Origin: Planctomycetes bacterium UBA4800
Lineage (GTDB): Bacteria > Planctomycetota > UBA8108 > UBA8890 > UBA8898
Direction of reading: 5' to 3'
DNA length: 6,588 nt
Assembly (NCBI GenBank): GCA_002402755.1
Contig: DHGK01000107.1
Span: 25,881 to 32,468, forward strand
Numbering within the stretch: the first letter of the stretch is position 1; every line of letters begins with the position of its first letter. The position numbers were made by a program, and so were the translations under genes. Below are positions 1-6,039 of this stretch, one piece after another. Below the pieces are notes generated by a model. It was not told the origin of the DNA and did not search any database. It worked only from the letters and a program-made list of their open reading frames with translations.

Positions 1-270
1 GCGGGCCTCGAGCGCGGCCCCGAGCGCCATGCCGTTGAGAACCGTGGCGATCATGCCCATGAAATCGCCGCGCTGCCGGGGAATTCCCACGGCCTCCAGC
101 GCGGCGCCGCGCACGAAGTTCCCGGCGCCCGCGACAATCCCGATCCCGAGGCCGGGCTCCGCCGCCGACGCGATCTCATCGGCGATCCGCCCGAGCACGC
201 CGCCATCGAGGCCCGTCCCCCCGCCGCCGCCGAGCGCCTCGCCGCTGAGCTTCAGGAGGCAGGTCCTCAC
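1..270 (-). CDS. pyrH: UMP kinase PyrH, N-terminal 90 residues (runs off the left edge)
   Basis: Uridylate kinase phosphorylates UMP to UDP with ATP in cytoplasmic pyrimidine nucleotide synthesis; bacterial enzymes are hexamers of the amino-acid-kinase fold. Visible motifs are LLKLSGEAL (residues 5-13, phosphate-binding start), the glycine loop VAGAGNFVRG (46-55) and GDFMGMIATVLNGMAL (68-83, UMP-binding region). These identify PyrH and exclude EF-Ts, the protein usually encoded next to rpsB. The start is GTG at 270-268 and overlaps the rpsB TGA by 4 nt (GTGA), with a GGGAG SD at 276-280. The usual GGGN of the glycine loop reads GAGN here. The N-terminus is a few residues shorter than in E. 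coli. About 150 C-terminal residues lie outside the window. Co-translation with rpsB is inferred from the overlap. Confidence 0.93.
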   Translation of the reverse strand, partial: MRTCLLKLSGEALGGGGGTGLDGGVLGRIADEIASAAEPGLGIGIVAGAGNFVRGAALEAVGIPRQRGDFMGMIATVLNGMALGAALEAR

Positions 271-1034
271 TCCTGCTCCCGCCCTTCGGCCGCCGCCGCG
301 CCGGCGGCAGGCTCCGCGTGCTGGACGGGGTGCGCGGCGGGGCCGGCGACCGACTTGTCGCGGCCCGCGATGATCGCCTCGGCGAGGGGTTTGAGCATGA
401 CCTCGATCGCGCGGAACGCATCGTCGTTGCCGGGGATCACGATGTCGACGCCGTCCGGGTCGCAGTCCGTGTCGACCAGGCCGATCACGACGACGCCGAG
501 CTTGTTGGCCTCGCGCACCGCGATCGCCTCGCGCTTCACATCGACGATGATGAGCGCGCCCGGAAGGGTGCGCATGTTGCGGATGCCCTCCAAGTTCCTC
601 AGGATCTTGCGGCGCTCGCGCCGGAAGGACGAGATCATCTTCTTGGAGTAGCCGTCGATCTCCCCGGTCGTCTCGAGATGCTCGAGAAACTCCAGGCGCT
701 TCAGGCGCGTGCGGATCGTCGCGTGGTTGGTCAGCGTGCCGCCCAGCCAGCGCTCGGTCACCCAGTGCATGCCGCAGCGCTCGGCCTCGCCCTTGATGAT
801 CGCCTGCGCCTGGCGCTTGGTGCTCACGAACACGACGTCCTTGCCGGCGGCCGCCAGCCGGCTCAGAAAGCCGGACGCGCGCACCAGCCCTCGGACCGTC
901 TGGCGCAGGTCCACGATATGGATGAGGTTCTTGGTGCCGTAGATGAAGGGCTTCATCTTCGGATTCCAGCGGCTCACGCGATGGCCGAAGTGAACGCCCG
1001 ACGCGACGAGATCCTGGATGTTGATGCCGGTCAC
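267..1034 (-). CDS. rpsB: 30S ribosomal protein uS2 (RpsB)
   Basis: uS2 binds the head/platform side of the 30S subunit and is needed for bS1 association. The 255-residue product carries the family signatures GVHFGHRVSRWNPKMKPFIY (13-32), VFVSTKRQAQAII (68-80), ERWLGGTLTNHATI (94-107) and VDTDCDPDGVDIVIPGNDDA (187-206). Residues from about 227 on form an Ala/Pro/Glu-rich tail that looks disordered. The start is taken as GTG at 1034-1032 because a perfect AAAGGAGG lies 6 nt upstream. The in-frame ATG at 1052 would translate that SD as Gln-Arg-Arg and is rejected. The stop overlaps the pyrH start (GTGA). A 193-bp inverted-repeat-rich stretch precedes the gene, so it may have its own promoter or leader. 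The segment around 130-154 (SKKM to EGIRNM) resembles planctomycete-type uS2, from memory. Confidence 0.97.
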   Translation of the reverse strand: MTGINIQDLVASGVHFGHRVSRWNPKMKPFIYGTKNLIHIVDLRQTVRGLVRASGFLSRLAAAGKDVVFVSTKRQAQAIIKGEAERCGMHWVTERWLGGTLTNHATIRTRLKRLEFLEHLETTGEIDGYSKKMISSFRRERRKILRNLEGIRNMRTLPGALIIVDVKREAIAVREANKLGVVVIGLVDTDCDPDGVDIVIPGNDDAFRAIEVMLKPLAEAIIAGRDKSVAGPAAHPVQHAEPAAGAAAAEGREQE

Positions 1035-1227
1035 AATCGTCCTCCTTTGCATTCGAAGGGGGCGTGCGGAAGGTGCGACCGCCTTCCGTCGGCGCCGGAC
1101 GCCGGCGCCTGACAAACGTTCCGTGCCGCCGTGTCGACCCCCGCGGACGACGCATCCGCGGGTCTTTCCGTCCCTGCGCCACGGGGCGGCGCCGCCGTGC
1201 GCGGGGAGCGCAAGAAGTGCAACTGTA
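1035..1227 (-). promoter_or_regulatory. rpsB upstream region with three inverted repeats; possible leader or terminator
   Basis: This 193-bp gap is the longest non-coding stretch of the window. Going downstream on the minus strand it holds three GC-rich inverted repeats: 1180-1199 (CACGG/CCGTG arms around a GGCGGCGCCGCC palindrome), 1136-1164 (8-bp CCCGCGGA stem, 7-nt loop, outer GAC/GTC pairs beyond a bulge), and 1088-1113 (8-bp GGCGCCGG stem, 3-nt loop, outer GTC/GAC pairs). None is followed by a U-tract on the minus strand, so a classical intrinsic terminator is not supported. TTGTCA at 1115-1110 resembles a -35 box, but I find no convincing -10 box at the right spacing. Ribosomal protein operons often carry autoregulatory leaders, and S2-responsive rpsB leaders are known in gammaproteobacteria. 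That role here is inference. Confidence 0.4.
1041..1048 (-). promoter_or_regulatory. Strong Shine-Dalgarno that fixes the rpsB GTG start
   Basis: On the minus strand the sequence reads AAAGGAGG, 6 nt before GTG at 1034. It is the best SD match I see in the window. It lies inside the reading frame that would start at the ATG at 1052, which shows that the ATG is not the initiator. Confidence 0.85.
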
Positions 1228-2268
1228 TCATTCGAACGGCTGCGATGTCAAGCCGCTCCTCATCTCTCGGACGGAGGCCTGGTGCCGCTGAATCGCCTCG
1301 CCGATCCGCAGCGCGCACGCCAGGGCTTCGCGGCCCACCTCGCCCCCCACGGGCGGCGGGGCGCCGTCCCTGACGGCGCCCACGAACGCCTCGAGTTCGG
1401 CCCGCAGCGGCTCGGCCTCCTCGACCGCCAGATCCTCGATGTCCAGGAAATCGGCGAACGGCAGGGACGGCGGGCCCTCCGCCGCCAGCGCCGCAAGACG
1501 CGCCGGGGCGCCCTCCTTGACCCTGATCTTCATGCCGGTCCGCGCGAGGTAATCGAGGGACACGTAGAGATTCTCGCAGAAGATCCTGAGTTTCCGGACC
1601 TTGCGCAGCGAGACGCGGCTGGCCCGCAGGAGCGCCGTGCATCCGTTGGAGAATCTCAGGCGGGCGAACGCCATGTCCTCGAAGCCCGAAAGCACGCTCG
1701 CCCCGACGGCCTCCAGGTCGACCATGCGGCCGCCGGCCAGCCAGTGGACGAGATCCAGGTCGTGGATCATGAGGTCCAGGACGACGCCCACGTCCATGGA
1801 CCGGAACGAGAAGGGGTGCACCCTGTCGCACTCGATGAAGAGCGGATCCCGGACGTGCCGCCGCGCCGCCTGGACGACCGGATTGAAGCGTTCCACGTGC
1901 CCGACGCCGACGAATCCGCCCGCGGATGCGCGCGCGGCCTCGATGAGCCCGTCGGCCTCCTCGATGGTGCGCGTGAAGGGCTTCTCGATCAGCGTCGCCA
2001 CGCCCGCCGCGAGCAGGGCGCGCCCGACCTCGTAGTGGCGCTCGGTGGGCGTCGCCACGACCGCGAACCGGATGTCCTGCGCGAGCAGCGCCTCGATCGT
2101 CGGGCAGGCGGCGCAGCGGTACTCGCGGGCCGCAGCCTCGGCGCGCTCCGGCACGGCATCGACGACTCCCGCCAGCCTGGCGCCCGGAAGCTCGCTCAGG
2201 ATGCGGGCGTGCAGGCGGCCGAGGTGCCCCGTGCCCACCACGCCGCAGCGAATCTCCGCGGCGCTCAT
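1228..2268 (-). CDS. Gfo/Idh/MocA-family oxidoreductase of the lipid A operon (possibly GnnA-like)
   Basis: This is a 346-residue NAD(P)-dependent sugar dehydrogenase-type protein. Residues 8-17 (CGVVGTGHLG) form the Rossmann dinucleotide loop, VDAVPERAE (36-44) follows the second strand, and EKPFTRTIEEAD (95-106) is the family EKP motif. MIHDLDLVHWL (167-177) carries the His-Asp of the catalytic domain. The stretch GHVERFNP (123-130) to VVLDLMIHDLD (162-172) resembles members that sit beside lpxA/lpxC in many diderm bacteria. One such member, GnnA, oxidises the 3-OH of UDP-GlcNAc so that GnnB can aminate it, giving amide-linked lipid A. No gnnB is visible here, so the substrate is unproven. 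The ATG at 2268 overlaps the lpxC stop (ATGA), with GGAGG at 2276-2280, so translation is probably coupled to lpxC. Family is confident; precise function is not. Confidence 0.93.
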   Translation of the reverse strand: MSAAEIRCGVVGTGHLGRLHARILSELPGARLAGVVDAVPERAEAAAREYRCAACPTIEALLAQDIRFAVVATPTERHYEVGRALLAAGVATLIEKPFTRTIEEADGLIEAARASAGGFVGVGHVERFNPVVQAARRHVRDPLFIECDRVHPFSFRSMDVGVVLDLMIHDLDLVHWLAGGRMVDLEAVGASVLSGFEDMAFARLRFSNGCTALLRASRVSLRKVRKLRIFCENLYVSLDYLARTGMKIRVKEGAPARLAALAAEGPPSLPFADFLDIEDLAVEEAEPLRAELEAFVGAVRDGAPPPVGGEVGREALACALRIGEAIQRHQASVREMRSGLTSQPFE

Positions 2269-3140
2269 CGTCCGGCCTCCGCGGCGCCGGCCGCCGCCCG
2301 TATCCGCCGCACGAGCGCCGCGTTGAGCACGTGCCCGGAGCGCACGGCCGCGACGCGCGCCCACAGCTCGGCCTCCAGGAGCGACAGATCCCCCAGGAGG
2401 TCGAGCACCTTGTGGCGCACGAACTCGTCCGCGAACCGCAGCTCGTTGTCCCGGACGCCATCCGCCGCCACGACCAGCGTGTTGCGCACGGTCGCGCCTT
2501 TTCCGAGGCCGGCCGTGCGCAGGGCATCGACCTCCTCGGCGAGCACGAAGGTCCGGGCCGGGGCGATGTCGGCGGCGAACGACGCCGGCTCCAGCCGGTA
2601 CTGGAGCGTCTGGACCGGGATCACGGGAGTATCGTGATCCAGCACGTAGTTGATGACCAGGGCTCCGCGGCACGGCACCGCGGCGATCGCCCCGGTGCCC
2701 GCGCTTTCCGCGACCGCCTCGCGGAGCACGATGCGGGCCCGCTCCCAGGGACGCGGCGCGGCGCCGGCATCGCGCACCAGCGCCAGCCATTCCGCGGCGC
2801 TGCCGTCCAGGCCCGGGACTTCAGGCCCCGACAGGCCGACCTCGGCCGCATCGACCCCCGATGCATACAGCGCCGCCAGGAGGTGCTCCGCCGTGTGGAC
2901 CTCGCCGTCGCCATCGCGGAGCGCGGTGCGGCGCCGCTCGAGCACCACGTTGGATGCGCATGCGCGCACCCGCGGATGCCCCGGGAGATCCTCCCGGACG
3001 AAGACGATGCCCTGCTCCCCGCGCGGCCGCAGCGTCACGCGGACCCGGTCCCCCGTATGGAGGCCGACGCCCGTGCACGAGGCCTCGCGTGCGATGCTCC
3101 TGCCGTTCATGCTCTGGCCGGTCCCTCCGCCGCTGCTCAT
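2265..3140 (-). CDS. lpxC: UDP-3-O-acyl-N-acetylglucosamine deacetylase LpxC
   Basis: LpxC is the zinc-dependent deacetylase that performs the committed step of lipid A synthesis in the cytoplasm. Visible family motifs are TGVGLHTG (23-30), HTAEHLLAAL (82-91), EVPGLDGSAAEW (107-118), ARTFVLAEEVDAL (195-207), DEFVRHKVLDLLGDL (238-252) and RSGHVLN (267-273). Glu85 and His86, His243, Asp247, Asp251 and His270 match the zinc ligands and catalytic residues of the E. coli enzyme, so it should be active. There is no FabZ domain, unlike the LpxC-FabZ fusions of Bacteroidota. The ATG at 3140 overlaps the skp stop (ATGA) but has no clear SD. An internal ATG at 3110 (residue 11) has GGAGGG at 3123-3128, and starting there gives an N-terminus close to the E. 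coli length. That start may be the true one, giving 281 residues. LpxA, LpxD and FabZ are not in this window. Confidence 0.97.
   Translation of the reverse strand: MSSGGGTGQSMNGRSIAREASCTGVGLHTGDRVRVTLRPRGEQGIVFVREDLPGHPRVRACASNVVLERRRTALRDGDGEVHTAEHLLAALYASGVDAAEVGLSGPEVPGLDGSAAEWLALVRDAGAAPRPWERARIVLREAVAESAGTGAIAAVPCRGALVINYVLDHDTPVIPVQTLQYRLEPASFAADIAPARTFVLAEEVDALRTAGLGKGATVRNTLVVAADGVRDNELRFADEFVRHKVLDLLGDLSLLEAELWARVAAVRSGHVLNAALVRRIRAAAGAAEAGR
3123..3128 (-). promoter_or_regulatory. Candidate SD for an internal lpxC start
   Basis: GGAGGG on the minus strand lies 12 nt before the in-frame ATG at 3110. Read as codons it contributes to the low-complexity GGGT of the longer LpxC form. 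The spacing is longer than ideal, so it competes with the ATGA overlap start at 3140 rather than ruling it out. Confidence 0.45.
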
Positions 3141-3730
3141 GGCCGCTTCGGCGCGTCCCTGACGGGACCCACGGGGCGGGGAGCGTCCGCGGCGGCCTTC
3201 GCGTTCAGGCGGGCAATCACCGGCTCGGTGATGTCGAACCCCTGGGCCGCGAACAGCACCATGGGATGCGGGCCGCCGATGCGCGCGTCCCCGAAGTACT
3301 TCGTGAGCACCAGATCTATGCCGTTCTCCTTGGCGTACGCCTCGATCTCCCTGGACACATCCTCCAGCAGGATCTGCATGCTGTTGCGCTGCAAGAGCTC
3401 GAACTCGAGCTCGAAGCGCCGCCGCTGCGTCTCCACCGAGGCCTCCAGCTCGATGAGCTTGAGCTGGAACTGCCGGTAGTTCTCGGTCCCGGGCTTGAGC
3501 GTTTCCAGGTCGCTCTGGCTGCTCTTGAGCCTCGCGTCGAGGTCGGCGATCCTGGCCGACATCTCCTGCTTCTTGCGATCCAGCTCGGCGCGCGCGGCGC
3601 CGCGGCGCTCGTAGGCGAGCATCGTCCGCTGGATGTCCAGCACCGCGATCTTCGTGTCCGCCGCCGGCAGGGCTCCGGCCGCCAGGGCCGCAAGCGCCAT
3701 GCTCCCCAGGAACGTGCGTCGCTTCCGCAT
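3137..3730 (-). CDS. skp: Periplasmic chaperone of the Skp/OmpH family
   Basis: Skp/OmpH proteins are trimeric periplasmic holdases that escort unfolded outer-membrane proteins to the BAM complex. The 197-residue product starts with a Sec signal peptide: basic MRKRR, hydrophobic residues 7-21, and likely cleavage around 22-25. Then comes the family strand KIAVLDIQRTMLAY (27-40), a long charged helical region of about residues 43-135 matching the coiled-coil tentacles, and a closing body part with NGIDLVLTK (136-144) and DITEPVIARLN (166-176). The C-terminal 20 residues are Ala/Pro-rich and look disordered. The ATG at 3730 has AAAGGAG at 3738-3744, and the gene lies 26 nt after the dnaB stop. 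Its TGA overlaps the lpxC ATG. Similarity is typical of this weakly conserved family; fold and order support the call more than identity. bamA, a frequent neighbour, is absent. Confidence 0.9.
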   Translation of the reverse strand: MRKRRTFLGSMALAALAAGALPAADTKIAVLDIQRTMLAYERRGAARAELDRKKQEMSARIADLDARLKSSQSDLETLKPGTENYRQFQLKLIELEASVETQRRRFELEFELLQRNSMQILLEDVSREIEAYAKENGIDLVLTKYFGDARIGGPHPMVLFAAQGFDITEPVIARLNAKAAADAPRPVGPVRDAPKRP

Positions 3731-3756
3731 CGCCTCTCTCCTTTCGCGACGAGCCG

Positions 3757-5115
3757 CTAGAACGCCGGCTCGGTCGCCGCCGACAGGTCCTCGAACCGCA
3801 ACGTGTTGCCGAAGAACGCCAGGTGCACCGTCCCCGTGGGCCCGTTCCGCTGCTTGGCGACGATCACCTCGGCCTTGTTCTTCACTTCTTCCTTGTCGTG
3901 CACGTAGTACTCCTCGCGGTACAGGAGCACCACCACATCCGCGTCCTGCTCGATGGCGCCCGATTCGCGCAGATCCGACAGCCTCGGCTTGTGTCCCTCC
4001 CGGCTCTCGACCGCGCGGCTGAGCTGGGAGACCGCGATCACGGGGATGTTCAGCTCCCGGGCCGCGGCCTTCAGGCCGCGCGAGATCTGGCTGATCTCCT
4101 CCTGGCGGCTGTCGGCGCCGGCCGCCTGCATGAGCTGGAGGTAGTCGATGACGAGCAGTTCGCAGCCGTACCGCGCGCGGAGCCGGCGCGCCTTCGCCTT
4201 CACATCGAGCGTCGTCAGCGTCGAGGAGTCGTCGATGTAGATCGGCGCCGCGCGGAGCCGATCCGCGGTCTCGATCAGGTCGTGCCACTCGCGCGAGGAC
4301 AGCATGCTGCGCCGCACCTTCTGGGTGTCGACGTAGGCCTCCGAGCACAGCAGGTTCTGCACGACCTGCGCGCGCGAGACTTCCAGCGAGAAGATCCCGC
4401 ACGGCTTCCCGAGCTTCAGCGCCACGTGGCGCAGGATGTTCAGGGCGAGCGTCGTCTTGCCCATGCTCGGGCGCCCGGCGACGATGACCAGCTCGGCCGG
4501 GTGCAGGCCGTTGGTGAGCTCGTCGAGCTTCGTGAAGCCGGTCATGATGCCGCCCGCCCCGCGATGATCCTTGTCGATCATGTCGAACACGGGGTCGATG
4601 AGGTCCGGTATCGGCACGAACTCGCCGGCCATGTGATCGCCGGCGATGGCGAAGATCCCCTGCTCCGCGCGGTCGAGCTGCTCGCGCGCCTCGCCGCGGC
4701 CTTCGTAGGCTTCGCTGATGATGGACGTGCACTTGTACACCAGGTGGCGCCGTATCGAGGCATCGCGCACGAGCTGCGCGTAGTACACCGCGTTGGCCGC
4801 GCTGGGCACCTCTTCGGCGAGGCGGACGAGGTACTCCTCGCCGCCGGCCTCCGCGAGCAGCTTCTCGCGCGCGAGGGCCTCGCCCACGAGCACGATGTCC
4901 GCGCTCGCCAGGCGGTCGTAGAGGCCGGCGAGCGCCCGGTAGATGTGCTGGTGCGCCCGGAGGTAGAAATCCTGCTCGGCGAGCATCTGGAAGACGGGAC
5001 TGGCGGAATAGACATCGAGCAGCAGGGCGCCGAGCGTGCATCGCTCCGCCTCGAGATTGTGGGGCGGCAGCTTCCCGCCGTCCCCGCCCTGCCGCTGGTC
5101 CCCCTCCCCGGCCAC
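3757..5115 (-). CDS. dnaB: Replicative DNA helicase DnaB
   Basis: DnaB is the hexameric 5'-3' helicase that unwinds the chromosomal fork and recruits primase. The 452-residue protein is full length. Its N-terminal collar domain begins at PPHNLEAERCTLGALLLD (17-34) and a linker helix lies at about 165-185. The RecA-like motor has Walker A GRPSMGKTT (214-222), the catalytic Glu245 in FSLEVS (242-247), Walker B LLVIDYLQLM (320-329), SQLSRAVE (363-370), DLRESGAIEQDAD (381-393) and the Lys421/Arg423 finger in AKQRNGPTG (420-428). No intein interrupts the Walker A or other motifs, which are common insertion points. The start is GTG at 5115, with a GAGGGAG SD (5122-5128) that overlaps the rplI TAG, so translation probably depends on rplI. 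The Met usual after FSLE is Val, a mild change. Confidence 0.98.
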   Translation of the reverse strand: MAGEGDQRQGGDGGKLPPHNLEAERCTLGALLLDVYSASPVFQMLAEQDFYLRAHQHIYRALAGLYDRLASADIVLVGEALAREKLLAEAGGEEYLVRLAEEVPSAANAVYYAQLVRDASIRRHLVYKCTSIISEAYEGRGEAREQLDRAEQGIFAIAGDHMAGEFVPIPDLIDPVFDMIDKDHRGAGGIMTGFTKLDELTNGLHPAELVIVAGRPSMGKTTLALNILRHVALKLGKPCGIFSLEVSRAQVVQNLLCSEAYVDTQKVRRSMLSSREWHDLIETADRLRAAPIYIDDSSTLTTLDVKAKARRLRARYGCELLVIDYLQLMQAAGADSRQEEISQISRGLKAAARELNIPVIAVSQLSRAVESREGHKPRLSDLRESGAIEQDADVVVLLYREEYYVHDKEEVKNKAEVIVAKQRNGPTGTVHLAFFGNTLRFEDLSAATEPAF

Positions 5116-5127
5116 GCTGCGCTCCCT

Positions 5128-5655
5128 CTACTCGTCCCGGTCCTCGTCCGGCGGCTCGTCCGGCGACTCGACGGCCGCCTCGGCCGGGATCTCCGCCGAA
5201 CGCTCGCCATCGTCGGCGCGGACGACCCACACCTTGCTCGCCACCTCGATCTCCGGGTGCATCCGGATCCTGATCGTGTAGCAGCCGATCTCCTTGATGG
5301 GCTCATCCAGGAGGATCATGCGCGGGTCCAGCTCGATGTTCTCGGCGGCGAAGGCGGCCACGATCTCGCGCGCGCCCACCGACCCGAAGAGATGGTCGTC
5401 GTCGGTCGCGCGCGCCATGATCGTCACCGACTGCTTGGCCGCCTCGGCGGCGACCGCCTGGAGCTTCTGGAAGTTCTCGGCCTCCTGCGCCAGCAGCTTG
5501 CGCTTGCGGTGCTCGACCTGGGTCATGTTCTCGGGCGTGGCCTCGACGGCGAGCCCCTGGGGCAGGAGCCAGTTCCGGCCGTACCCGTCCCGCACATCGA
5601 CGACGTTGCCGACCGTCCCGAGGCCCGCGATGTTACGCAACAGTATGAGACGCAT
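5128..5655 (-). CDS. rplI: 50S ribosomal protein bL9 (RplI) with acidic C-terminal extension
   Basis: bL9 sits at the base of the L1 stalk with its N domain on 23S rRNA and a long helix reaching out of the 50S. The signature VVDVRDGYGRNWLLPQGLAV (18-37) and following AT mark the N domain, residues 42-75 the connecting helix, and HLFGSV (88-93) to KVWVV (141-145) the C domain. At 175 residues it is about 27 longer than E. coli bL9. The surplus is an Asp/Glu/Pro-rich tail (147-175) ending in DEDRDE. The ATG at 5655 has AAGGAGA at 5662-5668, and the gene begins 22 nt after rpsR. Trp at position 29 replaces the usual Phe/Tyr of the signature. Confidence 0.98.
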   Translation of the reverse strand: MRLILLRNIAGLGTVGNVVDVRDGYGRNWLLPQGLAVEATPENMTQVEHRKRKLLAQEAENFQKLQAVAAEAAKQSVTIMARATDDDHLFGSVGAREIVAAFAAENIELDPRMILLDEPIKEIGCYTIRIRMHPEIEVASKVWVVRADDGERSAEIPAEAAVESPDEPPDEDRDE

Positions 5656-5677
5656 GGAAAGTCTCCTTCACTCCGTG

Positions 5678-5911
5678 CTACGTGCTGATGTAGGGCATGA
5701 ACCCGACGAACCGCGCGCGCTTCACGGCTTCCTTGATCTGCCGCTGATGCCGCGCGCACGTTCCCGTGCGCTTGCGGGACGCGATCTTCCCGTTGCGCGC
5801 GGCGCATTTCTCCAGGAGGTCCACGTTCTTGTAGTCGACCTCCCTGATCCGCTCGCGGCACAGCCGGCACCGGGTCCGGTCGCCCAGGTGCCCGTACTTC
5901 TTCTTGCCCAT
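5678..5911 (-). CDS. rpsR: 30S ribosomal protein bS18 (RpsR), cysteine-containing form
   Basis: bS18 binds the 30S platform as a partner of bS6. The 77-residue protein shows YKNVDLLEKCAARNGKIASR (27-46), RTGTCARHQRQIKEAVKRAR (48-67) and the aromatic end RFVGFMPYIST. Cys15 and Cys18 (CRLC), Cys36 and Cys52 form a four-cysteine set of the kind that binds zinc in the C+ versions of this protein, whereas the E. coli version lacks it. The ATG at 5911 is preceded by GAGGAG at 5921-5926. It lies between ssb and rplI, as in the classical S6-S18-L9 cluster. Confidence 0.98.
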   Translation of the reverse strand: MGKKKYGHLGDRTRCRLCRERIREVDYKNVDLLEKCAARNGKIASRKRTGTCARHQRQIKEAVKRARFVGFMPYIST

Positions 5912-6018
5912 ACGTCTCGACTCCTCAAAACACCGTCACGCCGTCCGCCGCCGCTCCCGCCGTCCGGGAACGCGCGGCCCATGTCCCGCCTCCGCTGCCG
6001 CAGGAGGCACCGTTGCCC

Positions 6019-6034
6019 GCGGGGGCGCCCCCGC
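6019..6034 (-). other. 16-bp perfect palindrome in the ssb-rpsR gap
   Basis: GCGGGGGCGCCCCCGC is fully self-complementary and lies 5 nt after the ssb stop, in a 128-bp gap (5912-6039) that carries no gene I can support. In RNA it could fold into a six-pair stem with a GCGC loop. No U-tract follows on the minus strand, so termination between ssb and rpsR is not supported. It could equally be an RNA processing or 3'-end stabilising element, or chance in very GC-rich DNA. Confidence 0.4.
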
Positions 6035-6039
6035 TCCGT

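Noticed and set aside
1..270. Left-edge gene as tsf, as expected after rpsB
   Set aside because: The translated sequence matches UMP kinase motifs and has no EF-Ts N-terminal TGAG..DCK-type motif.
318..1112. Long plus-strand frame opposite rpsB
   Set aside because: It is antisense to a gene with unmistakable uS2 motifs; GC-rich DNA keeps opposite frames open. Its composition (Asp/Arg/Ala/His-rich) is typical of such shadows.
1088..1113. Intrinsic terminator after the oxidoreductase gene
   Set aside because: The stem is good but no U-run follows on the minus strand, so I list it only as part of a possible leader.
1035..1115. rpsB starting at an ATG at 1052 or further upstream
   Set aside because: Such starts translate the perfect SD (1041-1048) into protein; the GTG at 1034 fits spacing and family length.
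1050..1236. 8-bp direct repeat CATTCGAA at 1050-1057 and 1229-1236 flanking the rpsB leader
   Set aside because: Too short to be meaningful over this distance, and one copy overlaps the stop codon of the oxidoreductase gene. No mobile element lies between the copies.
4440..4490. Intein in the DnaB Walker A motif
   Set aside because: The P-loop GRPSMGKTT and flanking motor motifs are continuous and of normal spacing.
3731..5230. In-frame upstream extension of skp to about 697 residues
   Set aside because: The extra part overlaps dnaB in another frame and is Arg/Gly/Ala-rich without motifs. The ATG at 3730 has a good SD and is followed by a signal peptide.
3823..5688. A 621-codon plus-strand open frame across dnaB and rplI
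   Set aside because: It is antisense to two certain genes, shows no recognisable domain, and is the expected mirror of high-GC codon use.
5722..5982. Small ORF starting at 5982 with GGAGG upstream, between ssb and rpsR
   Set aside because: It runs through most of rpsR in another frame, is Gly/Arg-rich and has no recognisable domain; the SD match is easily chance in this composition.
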